Source: Oscillospiraceae bacterium (lineage in GTDB: Bacteria; Bacillota; Clostridia; Oscillospirales; Ruminococcaceae). From it: a stretch of 64,000 bases of DNA. Positions 25,936 to 33,890 of the stretch are shown piece by piece. The stretch's first letter is position 1; the number at the start of each line of letters is the position of its first letter. The translations under genes and the position numbers were made by a program. The stretch is from NCBI GenBank assembly GCA_021199855.1, contig JAJQHD010000037.1, positions 1 through 64,000 on the forward strand. The letters run 5' to 3'. The notes under the pieces were generated by a model, which was not told the DNA's origin, ran no database searches, and was given only the letters and a program-made list of their open reading frames with translations.

Positions 25936-26958
25936 TTATCTGTAGTCAACGAAGCCGACCTTGCGGGAAGCCTTTGTGAGAATCTTGTTTGAAAGTCTGA
26001 ATGCACGCTGTGCACCGTCGGTGTAGCACTGCTTCAGGTATGCTTTGTCGGCAATGAGCTTAGCATATTCGGTTCTTACCGGTTCCAGGCTGTCAGCAAC
26101 TGCTTCACCTACTGCGAGCTTGAAATCGCCGTAGCCCTTGCCGAAGAATTCGCTCTCGATTTCATCCATATTCTTGCCGGTAACGCAGGAATAGATAGTC
26201 ATCAGGTTATTGATTCCGTCCTTGCCCTCAGCGTATCTCACTTCAGTGTCGCTGTCTGTGACTGCACGCTTGAACTTGCGGATGATGGTGTCCTTATCGT
26301 CTAAGATAAGAATGCATGCATTCGGATTGTCATCAGACTTCGACATCTTCTTTGTCGGGTCCTGAAGACTCTTGATTCTGGCACCGGTCTTGGGAATATA
26401 AGCTTCCGGAACGGTGAACATATCACCATAGCGCTGATTGAAGCGAACTGCAATATTTCTTGCAAGCTCTAGATGCTGTTTCTGGTCTTCACCAATCGGA
26501 ACCAAATCTGCATTGTAGACGAGAATATCAGCCGCCATAAGTACCGGGTATGTGAAAAGTCCTGCATTGACGTCGTCAGGATGCTTCTGGGACTTGTCCT
26601 TGAACTGGGTCATACGGGTGAGCTCGCCGAACTGAGTGCAACAGGAAAGAATCCAGCTGAGCTGAGCATGGTTCGGGTTGTGGCTCTGAATGAAGACTAT
26701 TGACTTTTCCGGGTCGAGTCCGCAAGCAAGAAGCAATGCATAGCACTCTATTGTCTGACGCCTGAATGTTGCCGGGTCTCTTTTGACTGTCAAAGCGTGC
26801 TCATCTACTATTGAGTAGATGCAGTTGTATTCGTCCTGAAGTGGTTCCCAGTTCTTTATTGCCCCGAGATAATTTCCAAGAGTGAATATGCCTGTAGGCT
26901 GTATACCGCTGAATATTACTTTCTTAGCTGTGCTGATTGCTTCGCTTGATTCTGCCAT
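25936..26958 (-). CDS. trpS: Tryptophanyl-tRNA synthetase
   Basis: This 340-residue class I synthetase charges tRNA-Trp. The HIGH-like motif is TGIFTLGNYLGAI, preceded by SGIQPTG, and the KMSKS motif is KKMSKSDDN. The length and C-terminus are normal. The start is ATG at 26958 with an upstream GGAGG. The gene sits 27 nt after a surface-protein gene, and there is no room for a T-box leader. Confidence 0.96.
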   Translation of the reverse strand: MAESSEAISTAKKVIFSGIQPTGIFTLGNYLGAIKNWEPLQDEYNCIYSIVDEHALTVKRDPATFRRQTIECYALLLACGLDPEKSIVFIQSHNPNHAQLSWILSCCTQFGELTRMTQFKDKSQKHPDDVNAGLFTYPVLMAADILVYNADLVPIGEDQKQHLELARNIAVRFNQRYGDMFTVPEAYIPKTGARIKSLQDPTKKMSKSDDNPNACILILDDKDTIIRKFKRAVTDSDTEVRYAEGKDGINNLMTIYSCVTGKNMDEIESEFFGKGYGDFKLAVGEAVADSLEPVRTEYAKLIADKAYLKQCYTDGAQRAFRLSNKILTKASRKVGFVDYR

Positions 26959-26985
26959 GATGATTCCTCCATATATAGTTTTGTT

Positions 26986-28758
26986 TTATCCGTAGATTGT
27001 AAGACCGTCAGAAACGGTGAGTGTGAGCTCATTTCCTCCGGAATAGGTGCCGCCAGTGCAGATATTGTCGATGCTTTCGCCTTTCTTATAGGTTCCGCCA
27101 TAGCTTATTGTAACCGTCTCGCCGGTCACAAGCATTGATGACGAGAAGAGAACATTCTCGACCGGCTTTGTGGTCTTGAAGACAAATTCCTCGCTTCCGC
27201 AGGAAATCCTGATATAAGAACCGGTTGACACTGCGCTTGCAAACGATACGGAAATGGTATTCTGATTGGCTTCACTCGGATTCTTTGCAGTTGAAGCGTA
27301 GCCAAGCATAAGAACCGTTCCGCCATCGACAGCGAAGTTGCCTTCATACTTCAGTCCTCCGTCAGAGTTGCCATTTACAATGACTGTGCCGCCGCTTATT
27401 GTGATATCGCCCTTTGAGTCGATGGTATCGTCATTCGAGCTGATATAGATATATCCGCCCGTGATATCGACGTTACCGTCAGTGGCGTCTTCATTGGAAG
27501 CGTTTATTGCATTTGATTTGGCATTGATATAGACCGTACCATCGCTGATATAGACATTTTCACCTTCCAGACCTTCACTTGAAGTGGAGATTACTGTGGT
27601 ACCACCGGTAACAGTTACCGAGCTGTCACTGTGAACGGCATCATCACCTGACGAGAGATTCAACACGCCATCCGAAATTTTTATTTCCCCTGCCGCGTGA
27701 ACCGAGTCGTCCGCGCTGTCGATGACAATGCTTCCGCCATCTACCGTGATTGAACCTTGAACGCATTTAAGACCCTTTGCGCTGTCAGATGTGGTCTCAT
27801 ATGCTCCGCCGGCTGTTATGATGCTTATAGAGCAGTTGGAGATTGTGATTCCAGTCTCAGCCTGTACGCCGTCATTTCCGGCTACCAGAGTAATATTGGA
27901 ATCGGTGAAAGTAGCGTAGCCAAGAGTAGCGTCGGTATCGTTAGTAGATCTGAGAGCGTCCTTGCCGGCTGTGACATTGACGGTTGAGTTCTGAATAGTA
28001 AGGCTGTCCTTGCCGTTGATGCCATTGCCGACAGCTGTTACAGTTACATTTGTATTGATTATCTTGAGAGTATCTTTGCCTATGATTCCGGCGGCAAAGT
28101 TGCCGTTGACGATGAGGGTACCAGTGCCACGGATGATTAAATCATCTTTTGCAAATATTGCGGCATTAGTCTCTTCGGAAGCTGAGTCGCAGTAGGACAG
28201 CGAGAAGTCATAGCTGGAACCATCCGAAATGGTGTTTTCAGTGTTGCCATTCAGGAGAATTGTGCATGTTCCGGCTTTATATACATAGATTGCCGAGCCG
28301 TTTGAACAGGTAATGTTGGCACCGTTCAGTATAAGAACAACATTCTGGTTGACAGCATTTACGATTATTCTGCCGTCGTCGAGAGTTCCAGTAAATTCAT
28401 AGGTTCCTTCACGAGTGATGACTATATCTTTATCTTCAAGTGTGACTCCCGATTCATCGCCTGAAACGCTTACAGTTAAACCGGAAAGTGTAATTACAGT
28501 ATCACCACTTTCGTCTGTAGTTTGAACTGCCTGGGTAGCATCTGCAAGTGAATATTCGTTCAGAAGCTCTTTGTAAGTGCCGGTGCCGTCAGTTTCTTCA
28601 TCAACTGTTGATACATCTCCGGAACCCAAAATTCCCTCAACAGTTTCACTTCCGCCGAGGTCCAGAATCCACAGTACTGCTACAATGAGCACTACAAGTA
28701 TGATGACTATTATCACTATAGTTCCTATAGATTTTGATGTTCCATTTTTCTTTGACAT
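26986..28758 (-). CDS. Membrane-anchored carbohydrate-binding-like repeat protein (DUF4353-type)
   Basis: This 590-residue protein has a short cytoplasmic N-terminus, one membrane segment (about residues 12-31), a linker and a long run of beta-strand repeats. The repeats have the form ISGGTVxINGNSD or ITVDGGSIVIDSADD and are repeated about 15 times, implying a right-handed beta-helix. This matches the clostridial carbohydrate-binding-domain-containing (DUF4353) family; ligand and role are unknown. It would be displayed outside the cell. It lies between ttcA and trpS and appears unrelated in function to them. Confidence 0.75.
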   Translation of the reverse strand: MSKKNGTSKSIGTIVIIVIILVVLIVAVLWILDLGGSETVEGILGSGDVSTVDEETDGTGTYKELLNEYSLADATQAVQTTDESGDTVITLSGLTVSVSGDESGVTLEDKDIVITREGTYEFTGTLDDGRIIVNAVNQNVVLILNGANITCSNGSAIYVYKAGTCTILLNGNTENTISDGSSYDFSLSYCDSASEETNAAIFAKDDLIIRGTGTLIVNGNFAAGIIGKDTLKIINTNVTVTAVGNGINGKDSLTIQNSTVNVTAGKDALRSTNDTDATLGYATFTDSNITLVAGNDGVQAETGITISNCSISIITAGGAYETTSDSAKGLKCVQGSITVDGGSIVIDSADDSVHAAGEIKISDGVLNLSSGDDAVHSDSSVTVTGGTTVISTSSEGLEGENVYISDGTVYINAKSNAINASNEDATDGNVDITGGYIYISSNDDTIDSKGDITISGGTVIVNGNSDGGLKYEGNFAVDGGTVLMLGYASTAKNPSEANQNTISVSFASAVSTGSYIRISCGSEEFVFKTTKPVENVLFSSSMLVTGETVTISYGGTYKKGESIDNICTGGTYSGGNELTLTVSDGLTIYG

Positions 28759-28788
28759 TCTATTCTCTCCTTTTATGTTGACAATCTC

Positions 28789-29661
28789 TTACTGTGTATT
28801 ATAGCTTTTATTTTGCCGGTCGTCAACCTTATTTTCGTAAATCTCGTTGAAGTCGTAGAGCTTGCCCTTTGTTTTGTAGCCGACCATTGTGTCGAGACAA
28901 ACATTGTGGATGCTGTTGAAAACACTCTTGCAGACTCTTGGGTTGTCTTTCTGAAGCTGTTTCAGAAGATTTTTGACTTCCTGCCTCTTAGAGTTGCTTT
29001 TACATTCCTTGCAGTTCTCGGTGAAACGGCAGGCGCACTGGATGAATTCGAGGTTGTTATATTCCTTCCACGCGATTATATCGTCCTCATGTACGCAATA
29101 AAGCGGTCTTATAAGCTCCATTCCCTCAAAGTTCTTCGAGTGAACCTTCGGCGGCATTGCCTGAAGCTGAGAGCTGTAGAACATGCTCATTACGGTTGTT
29201 TCCACTACGTCGTTAAAGTGATGCCCGAGAGCAATCTTGTTGCAACCGAGCTCTTTTGCTTTGTTGTAGAGATGCCCTCTTCTCATTCTGGCACATAGAT
29301 AGCAGGGATTGCGATAAGTGTTATTCGCAACCTGGAAGATGTTTGTCTCGAAAATCGTTATCGGAATATTCAGAAGCTTTGCGTTTTCTATTATTTTATT
29401 GCGATTCAGTTCGTTATAACCGGGGTCCATCACGAGAAAGATAAGGTCAAACGGAACTTCACTGTGACGCTGGAGAATCTGAAGAAGCTTTGCCATCAGC
29501 ATAGAATCCTTGCCACCGGACATACAGGCGGCTATCTTATCTCCCGACTCGATGAGCTTATAATCCCTGATGGCAGTCATGAAAGGTGTCCAGATATCGC
29601 TTGAAAATCTGGTCTGTATGCTACGTTCTATTTCCTGATACGGTTCAAGGCTTTTAGCCAT
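28789..29661 (-). CDS. TtcA-like tRNA 2-thiocytidine biosynthesis ATPase
   Basis: This 290-residue PP-loop ATPase has SGGKDS (adenylation loop) and the cysteine pair in PCYLCARMRRG. A further group, CACRFTENCKEC, is of the kind that binds an Fe-S cluster or zinc in TtcA/TilS-related enzymes. It probably thiolates a tRNA base; exact position and identity are inferred. Its ATG overlaps the mnmA stop (TAATG), indicating translational coupling and supporting a tRNA-thiolation role. Confidence 0.8.
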   Translation of the reverse strand: MAKSLEPYQEIERSIQTRFSSDIWTPFMTAIRDYKLIESGDKIAACMSGGKDSMLMAKLLQILQRHSEVPFDLIFLVMDPGYNELNRNKIIENAKLLNIPITIFETNIFQVANNTYRNPCYLCARMRRGHLYNKAKELGCNKIALGHHFNDVVETTVMSMFYSSQLQAMPPKVHSKNFEGMELIRPLYCVHEDDIIAWKEYNNLEFIQCACRFTENCKECKSNSKRQEVKNLLKQLQKDNPRVCKSVFNSIHNVCLDTMVGYKTKGKLYDFNEIYENKVDDRQNKSYNTQ

Positions 29662-30758
29662 TATCTCATCTCTCCTATTGCCTGGGTTATGGTTCCTCCG
29701 CCGACGACATAATCGCCCTGGTACAAAACCACTGCCTGTCCCTTTGTCACAGCTCTTTGCGGTTCGTCAAATATGAGTTTGAATCTGCCGTCTTTCAGAG
29801 GCTCAACTGTTGCCGGAAATTCTTTTTGGCGGTATCTCGTTTTGGCGGTTACTTTAAGACTGTCTGTCAGCTTGTCGAACAGAATCCAGTTTACATCGTC
29901 GGCAATAAGACCGGTACTGTAAAGCATATTTTCCGTTCCGACATATACGATATTGTTATCCATATCTTTATCATAGACATATACCGGCTCGCTGTATGAG
30001 ATGCCTAAGCCTCTTCTCTGTCCTATTGTGTAGCCGACTGCGCCGTGGTGCTTGCCTGCGACTTTGCCGTCAGAGAAGATGAAATCTCCTTCCGGATAGC
30101 TCTTGCCGGTAAACTTCTCCATGAATGATTCATAGTCACCATTGGGAACGAAGCAGATGTCCTGGCTGTCGTGCTTGTGGGCATTCAGGAAGCCTTCACG
30201 CTCTGCCAGAGCACGGACTTCAGTCTTTGTCATCTCGCCAAGCGGAAATTTTATGTGTTCGAGCTGATTCTGGGTTAAAGAGTACAGAACATAGCTCTGG
30301 TCTTTGGCGGTATCAACAGCTTTTTTTAGCAGAAATCTTCCGTCACGCTCTTCAATTCTGGCGTAGTGCCCGGTGCATATGTAAAAAAGTCCTCTTCTCT
30401 CAGCTAGTTCGAAGAGCTTGCCAAACTTCATATATCGGTTGCAGTCAATACAAGGGTTCGGGGTTCCGCTGGCTTCATAAGTACGTATAAACTTTTCGAT
30501 AATCTTCTCTTTGAAATAGGAAGTGAAGTTTGCGACTTCAAAAGGAATTCCGAGCCTTGAAGCACATTCAGCAGCATCTTCAACGTCTTTTTCGGTACAG
30601 CAGGCGTGAAGATTGTTTGTGGCGGTATCATTATTCTGATAGAGCCGCATTGTTGTGCCGAGGCAGTTATAGCCTTTTTCAAGCATAAGAAATGCCGCAA
30701 CGGAACTGTCAACTCCGCCACTCATGGCTATTAGAACGCCGTTTCTGTCAGGTTCCAT
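29661..30758 (-). CDS. mnmA: tRNA-specific 2-thiouridylase
   Basis: This enzyme of about 365 residues makes 2-thiouridine at the wobble position of Lys, Glu and Gln tRNAs. Visible are the PP-loop LIAMSGGVDSSVA, the catalytic cysteine in PNPCIDCNRYMKFG, the second cysteine in SQDICFVPNGDY, and the GYTIGQRRGLG motif. The start is uncertain. The ATG at 30758 gives the usual short lead before SGGVDS. ATG 30797 overlaps the upstream HD gene and lacks a better ribosome site. Confidence 0.92.
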   Translation of the reverse strand: MEPDRNGVLIAMSGGVDSSVAAFLMLEKGYNCLGTTMRLYQNNDTATNNLHACCTEKDVEDAAECASRLGIPFEVANFTSYFKEKIIEKFIRTYEASGTPNPCIDCNRYMKFGKLFELAERRGLFYICTGHYARIEERDGRFLLKKAVDTAKDQSYVLYSLTQNQLEHIKFPLGEMTKTEVRALAEREGFLNAHKHDSQDICFVPNGDYESFMEKFTGKSYPEGDFIFSDGKVAGKHHGAVGYTIGQRRGLGISYSEPVYVYDKDMDNNIVYVGTENMLYSTGLIADDVNWILFDKLTDSLKVTAKTRYRQKEFPATVEPLKDGRFKLIFDEPQRAVTKGQAVVLYQGDYVVGGGTITQAIGEMR

Positions 30759-30783
30759 AGGTTCTACACTTCTGAAAACAATA

Positions 30784-31362
30784 TCAGTACTTCTCATACT
30801 CGCTCTCACAGCTTCTCATCGCCAGAATAGTTTTTTCTATAAGTTCATCCAGTGTCCAACCGAGCATATCTGCACCGTTCTGAATGACTTCACGGGAACA
30901 TCCGGCGGCAAAGTTAAGAGTTTTGAACTTCTTCTTGACGGATTTGAGCTCAAGGTCCTGAACACTCTTTGATGGTCTCATGATAGCAACTGCACCGATA
31001 AGACCTGTGAGCTCATCGGTTGCATAGAGCACCTTCTCCATTTCATGCTCAGGCTTTATATCGACTGTAAGTCCATAGCCGTGGCAGGCTGTTCCGTGAA
31101 TTATTCTTTCATCCAAGCCCCGGTCTCTCATTATATCCTGACTTTTAATGCAGTGCTGGTCGGGATACATTTCAAAATCAAGGTCGTGAAGAAGTCCTAT
31201 GATTCCCCAAAGGTCGACTTCGTCTTTGTATCCCAAAGTCTCGGCAAAGTATCTCATTACGCCTTCGACAGTTACAGCGTGACGGATGTGGAAAGGTTCC
31301 TTGTTAAACTCGTTCAGAAGCTCCCATGCTTCATCCCTTGTATAGTTCAGTTTTTCACTCAT
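30784..31362 (-). CDS. HD domain hydrolase
   Basis: This 192-residue HDIG-type protein has the metal ligands His in RHAVTVEG, His-Asp in GLLHDLDFE, a His in HGTACHGYG and a late Asp in ATDELTGLIG. Such proteins are metal-dependent phosphohydrolases; the substrate is unknown. It heads the operon with mnmA and ttcA and is read from the promoter at 31415-31444. It could act on nucleotides linked to tRNA modification, but this is speculative. Confidence 0.82.
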   Translation of the reverse strand: MSEKLNYTRDEAWELLNEFNKEPFHIRHAVTVEGVMRYFAETLGYKDEVDLWGIIGLLHDLDFEMYPDQHCIKSQDIMRDRGLDERIIHGTACHGYGLTVDIKPEHEMEKVLYATDELTGLIGAVAIMRPSKSVQDLELKSVKKKFKTLNFAAGCSREVIQNGADMLGWTLDELIEKTILAMRSCESEYEKY

Positions 31363-31414
31363 GGCTATTCTCCTTTACAAAACGAAAAACCTATCAAAAA
31401 AATAGACTTTAGAC

Positions 31415-31444
31415 ATTATAGCGCATACTGGTGTGTCTTGTCAA
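31415..31444 (-). promoter_or_regulatory. Promoter of HD-mnmA-ttcA operon
   Basis: Minus-strand TTGACA and TATAAT are separated by 18 bp, about 50 bp upstream of the HD gene start. Confidence 0.75.
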
Positions 31445-31456
31445 GATTTATGGCAT

Positions 31457-31482
31457 AAAAAAGCGAGGCAGAGTCGCCTCGC
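31457..31482 (-). terminator. Terminator of PII-like gene
   Basis: GCGAGGC (31463-31469) pairs with GCCTCGC (31476-31482), loop 6 nt, followed on the minus strand by T6. Confidence 0.85.
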
Positions 31483-31491
31483 AAATTTATT

Positions 31492-32196
31492 TCAGGCTAT
31501 TCCGGCTACATTATCTACAGGCATTGATACGATAAGTCCCTTTGCCGGAGAATTTAATCCGCAACTCTCGCCGATTGCCTTCATGATAGGAAGCTTGTCC
31601 TCCTGCGACGAAATTATCATTATAATCTCTCGTTCCGGCTGGACAGGGACTCCCCAGAATTCATATGCGTCTTCGTTTACGGCTTCCCTGGCGTGCAAAA
31701 CGGTTCCACCAGTTGCACCGGCAGCTCTTGCGGCATCCATTACATCTTCTGAGTAGCCTTGATTCACTATCGCCATTATAAGAGCATGTCTTGGTTCGGG
31801 CATTTCGTACACATTCCTTTCTTTGCCTATAAGCTTTTCAGCGTCCTCAGTGTATTGCGAATTGAGCTTTTTGAGCCGATTTAAGAGCACTCCGCTTCCG
31901 CCAGACAAAACCGTGCTGAATGCAATTCCACTGTTCGGAGTGTTGAGTATCAGCTCTTTGTTCAGCTTTTGTAACATCCTGTCAGACATCGGCTTCGGGA
32001 GAATACTGATGAGAATCATTTTATCGATATTTCCAAGTCCCAGTATCTCCTTCAACTCGCTTGTTGCTGTACCTTTTCCGTGGAAGCGGTAGTAAAGAGG
32101 AATTCCGCTTTGTTTTAGAAGCAAATTTGCCTTATCCGCAAGCTTCGGGTTCGAAATTACAAACAACATTCTGAAAGCCAGTCGGTCATTCTCCAT
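31492..32196 (-). CDS. Tandem PII-like regulatory protein
   Basis: This 234-residue protein contains two PII/GlnB-like ferredoxin-fold units. The first covers about residues 8-100. The second (from PRHALIMAIVNQGY) has the PII-type strand and loop RAAGATGGTVLHARE and ends REIIMIISSQEDKLPIMKAI. It lacks the uridylylated tyrosine loop in clear form. Its start overlaps the DUF1538 gene by 11 nt, so it is coupled to that membrane protein. The pairing suggests it senses a metabolite and gates the transporter, as GlnK does for AmtB; this is inference. Confidence 0.75.
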   Translation of the reverse strand: MENDRLAFRMLFVISNPKLADKANLLLKQSGIPLYYRFHGKGTATSELKEILGLGNIDKMILISILPKPMSDRMLQKLNKELILNTPNSGIAFSTVLSGGSGVLLNRLKKLNSQYTEDAEKLIGKERNVYEMPEPRHALIMAIVNQGYSEDVMDAARAAGATGGTVLHAREAVNEDAYEFWGVPVQPEREIIMIISSQEDKLPIMKAIGESCGLNSPAKGLIVSMPVDNVAGIA

Positions 32197-33733
32197 CCTT
32201 TCCTACCTCCTCAAAATCTACAATTTCGTCAAAGTCTTTGATAATATCCGATTCTGTTATCGCAATAGCCGCCCTTTCTGCCTTCTTCTGCTTCAGCTTA
32301 TATGAAAGCCCCATAAGCTGAACTGCTATAAGTGGCGTCAGAGCAACGAGTGCAACAACTCCGAACGCATCGGTCATTATATTTCCGCCGAGAGCCTCAC
32401 ACGCTCCTATACTGAGCGGAAGGAGAAACGTGCTTGTCATAGGTCCACTGGCTACTCCACCGGAGTCAAAGGCTATACCCACAAATATATCAGGCACAAA
32501 TCTTGACAGAACTATTGCAATAATATACCCAGGTATCAGAATATACTGAATCGGTATGCCTAAGATTACTCTCAGCATCGAAAGCCCTACTGACACCGAC
32601 ACGCCGATTGACATGCAGGTGTTCATGAGTTTTGCGGAGACGACCCCGTTTGTAACGTCAGAAACCTGCTTGTTTAAAATCTGGATCGCAGGCTCCGCTT
32701 TGACTATGTAGTAACCAATCAGCATTCCAACAGGTATGAGAAGCCATTTCATATCAGATGAAGCCAAGTCCCTTCCGATTACAGTTCCGACTTGTGAAAA
32801 GCCTACATTCACACCGGTCAGGAAAAGTACCAAGCCGATAAATGTATATACAAAGCCAACGAGTATCCTCTTAATCTGAGTCCGGCGATAACGGTGACTG
32901 ATGAACTGGAAGACCACGAACATGCCGAGTATCGGCAGTATCGAAATGAAAACTTCCCTTATGTACTCAGGAATTGCAAACAGAAATTCCTTTGCGGCAT
33001 CCTGAGTTGTAACAGCAGATGATAGCTCGGTAGATGCATATTCTGAGCCGGTCGGCTTATAAAAGATTCCCAAAATAAGAACGGCAATTATCGGACCTAC
33101 ACTCGAAATAGCTACAAGACCGAAGCTGTCGTCTGAAGCATTTTTGTCACTTCTTATCGATGCCATCCCGACGCCCATTGCCATTATGAACGGAACGGTA
33201 ATAGGACCGGTCGTTACACCACCGGCATCGAATGATACCGCCAAAAATTCTGATGGGACAAAGAACGAAAGCACTATGACTATTGCATATAGGATAAACA
33301 GTATATTTGAAAGCTTGATCCGTTTACTGATTCTGACTACTGCCACTGAGAAAAGGCTACCCATTCCTACAGCTACTGCCCATATTAGAATTCTGTTCGG
33401 TATTGACGGAACCTGGTTTGCAAGAACCTGCAAATCAGGCTCAGCGAGCGTAATGATTGTGCCCATAATATAGCTCGTCACCACCGCAATGACGGTATTA
33501 CGGGATTTTGAAATCATAACGCCAATGCCCTCGCCAAGAGGCGTCATAGCCATTTCTGCACCGAGTTGGAAGAAACCCATGCCGACAATAAGCATGACCG
33601 CACCAGCCAGGAACATTACAAACGTCCCAAGCTCTACAGGAACCAGCACAATGCTCAGTACAAGTACGATTATTGTTATAGGTAAGACGGAAGCAAACGC
33701 CTCCATTGTTTTCTCTCTTATTTTAGGGTTCAT
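32186..33733 (-). CDS. DUF1538 family membrane protein
   Basis: This 515-residue polytopic protein has at least 12 hydrophobic segments. It contains two homologous halves, each with the DUF1538 signature: AVSFDAGGVTTGPITVPFIM in the first and GIAFDSGGVASGPMTSTFLL in the second. The internal duplication with glycine-rich re-entrant-like segments suggests a transporter or channel with inverted or direct repeats, but the substrate is unknown. It is read from a strong promoter (33794-33822) together with the PII-like gene. Confidence 0.85.
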   Translation of the reverse strand: MNPKIREKTMEAFASVLPITIIVLVLSIVLVPVELGTFVMFLAGAVMLIVGMGFFQLGAEMAMTPLGEGIGVMISKSRNTVIAVVTSYIMGTIITLAEPDLQVLANQVPSIPNRILIWAVAVGMGSLFSVAVVRISKRIKLSNILFILYAIVIVLSFFVPSEFLAVSFDAGGVTTGPITVPFIMAMGVGMASIRSDKNASDDSFGLVAISSVGPIIAVLILGIFYKPTGSEYASTELSSAVTTQDAAKEFLFAIPEYIREVFISILPILGMFVVFQFISHRYRRTQIKRILVGFVYTFIGLVLFLTGVNVGFSQVGTVIGRDLASSDMKWLLIPVGMLIGYYIVKAEPAIQILNKQVSDVTNGVVSAKLMNTCMSIGVSVSVGLSMLRVILGIPIQYILIPGYIIAIVLSRFVPDIFVGIAFDSGGVASGPMTSTFLLPLSIGACEALGGNIMTDAFGVVALVALTPLIAVQLMGLSYKLKQKKAERAAIAITESDIIKDFDEIVDFEEVGKDGE

Positions 33734-33793
33734 TTACCTCGCCCTCTCAAATTGCTTCAATCACCTTCCGGAATTACGATTCATAATACAGTA

Positions 33794-33822
33794 ATAATAC
33801 AGGATTGATGATTTTTTGTCAA
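33794..33822 (-). promoter_or_regulatory. Promoter of DUF1538-PII operon
   Basis: Minus-strand TTGACA, 17-bp spacer and TATTAT, about 60 bp upstream of the start codon. Confidence 0.75.
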
Positions 33823-33857
33823 GGCGAAAACGGTAAACAGTTTTTCGAAAATGGTGA

Positions 33858-33882
33858 GAGCGACTCCAGTTAGGAATCGCTC
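33858..33882 (-). terminator. Probable terminator of GH3 gene
   Basis: GAGCGACTCC (33858-33867) pairs with GGAATCGCTC (33873-33882) with one mismatch. A modest T-rich tract follows on the minus strand. Confidence 0.6.
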
Positions 33883-33890
33883 CACTAATT

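Noticed and set aside
26959..26985. T-box leader for trpS
   Set aside because: Only 27 nt separate trpS from the upstream gene, too short for a T-box.
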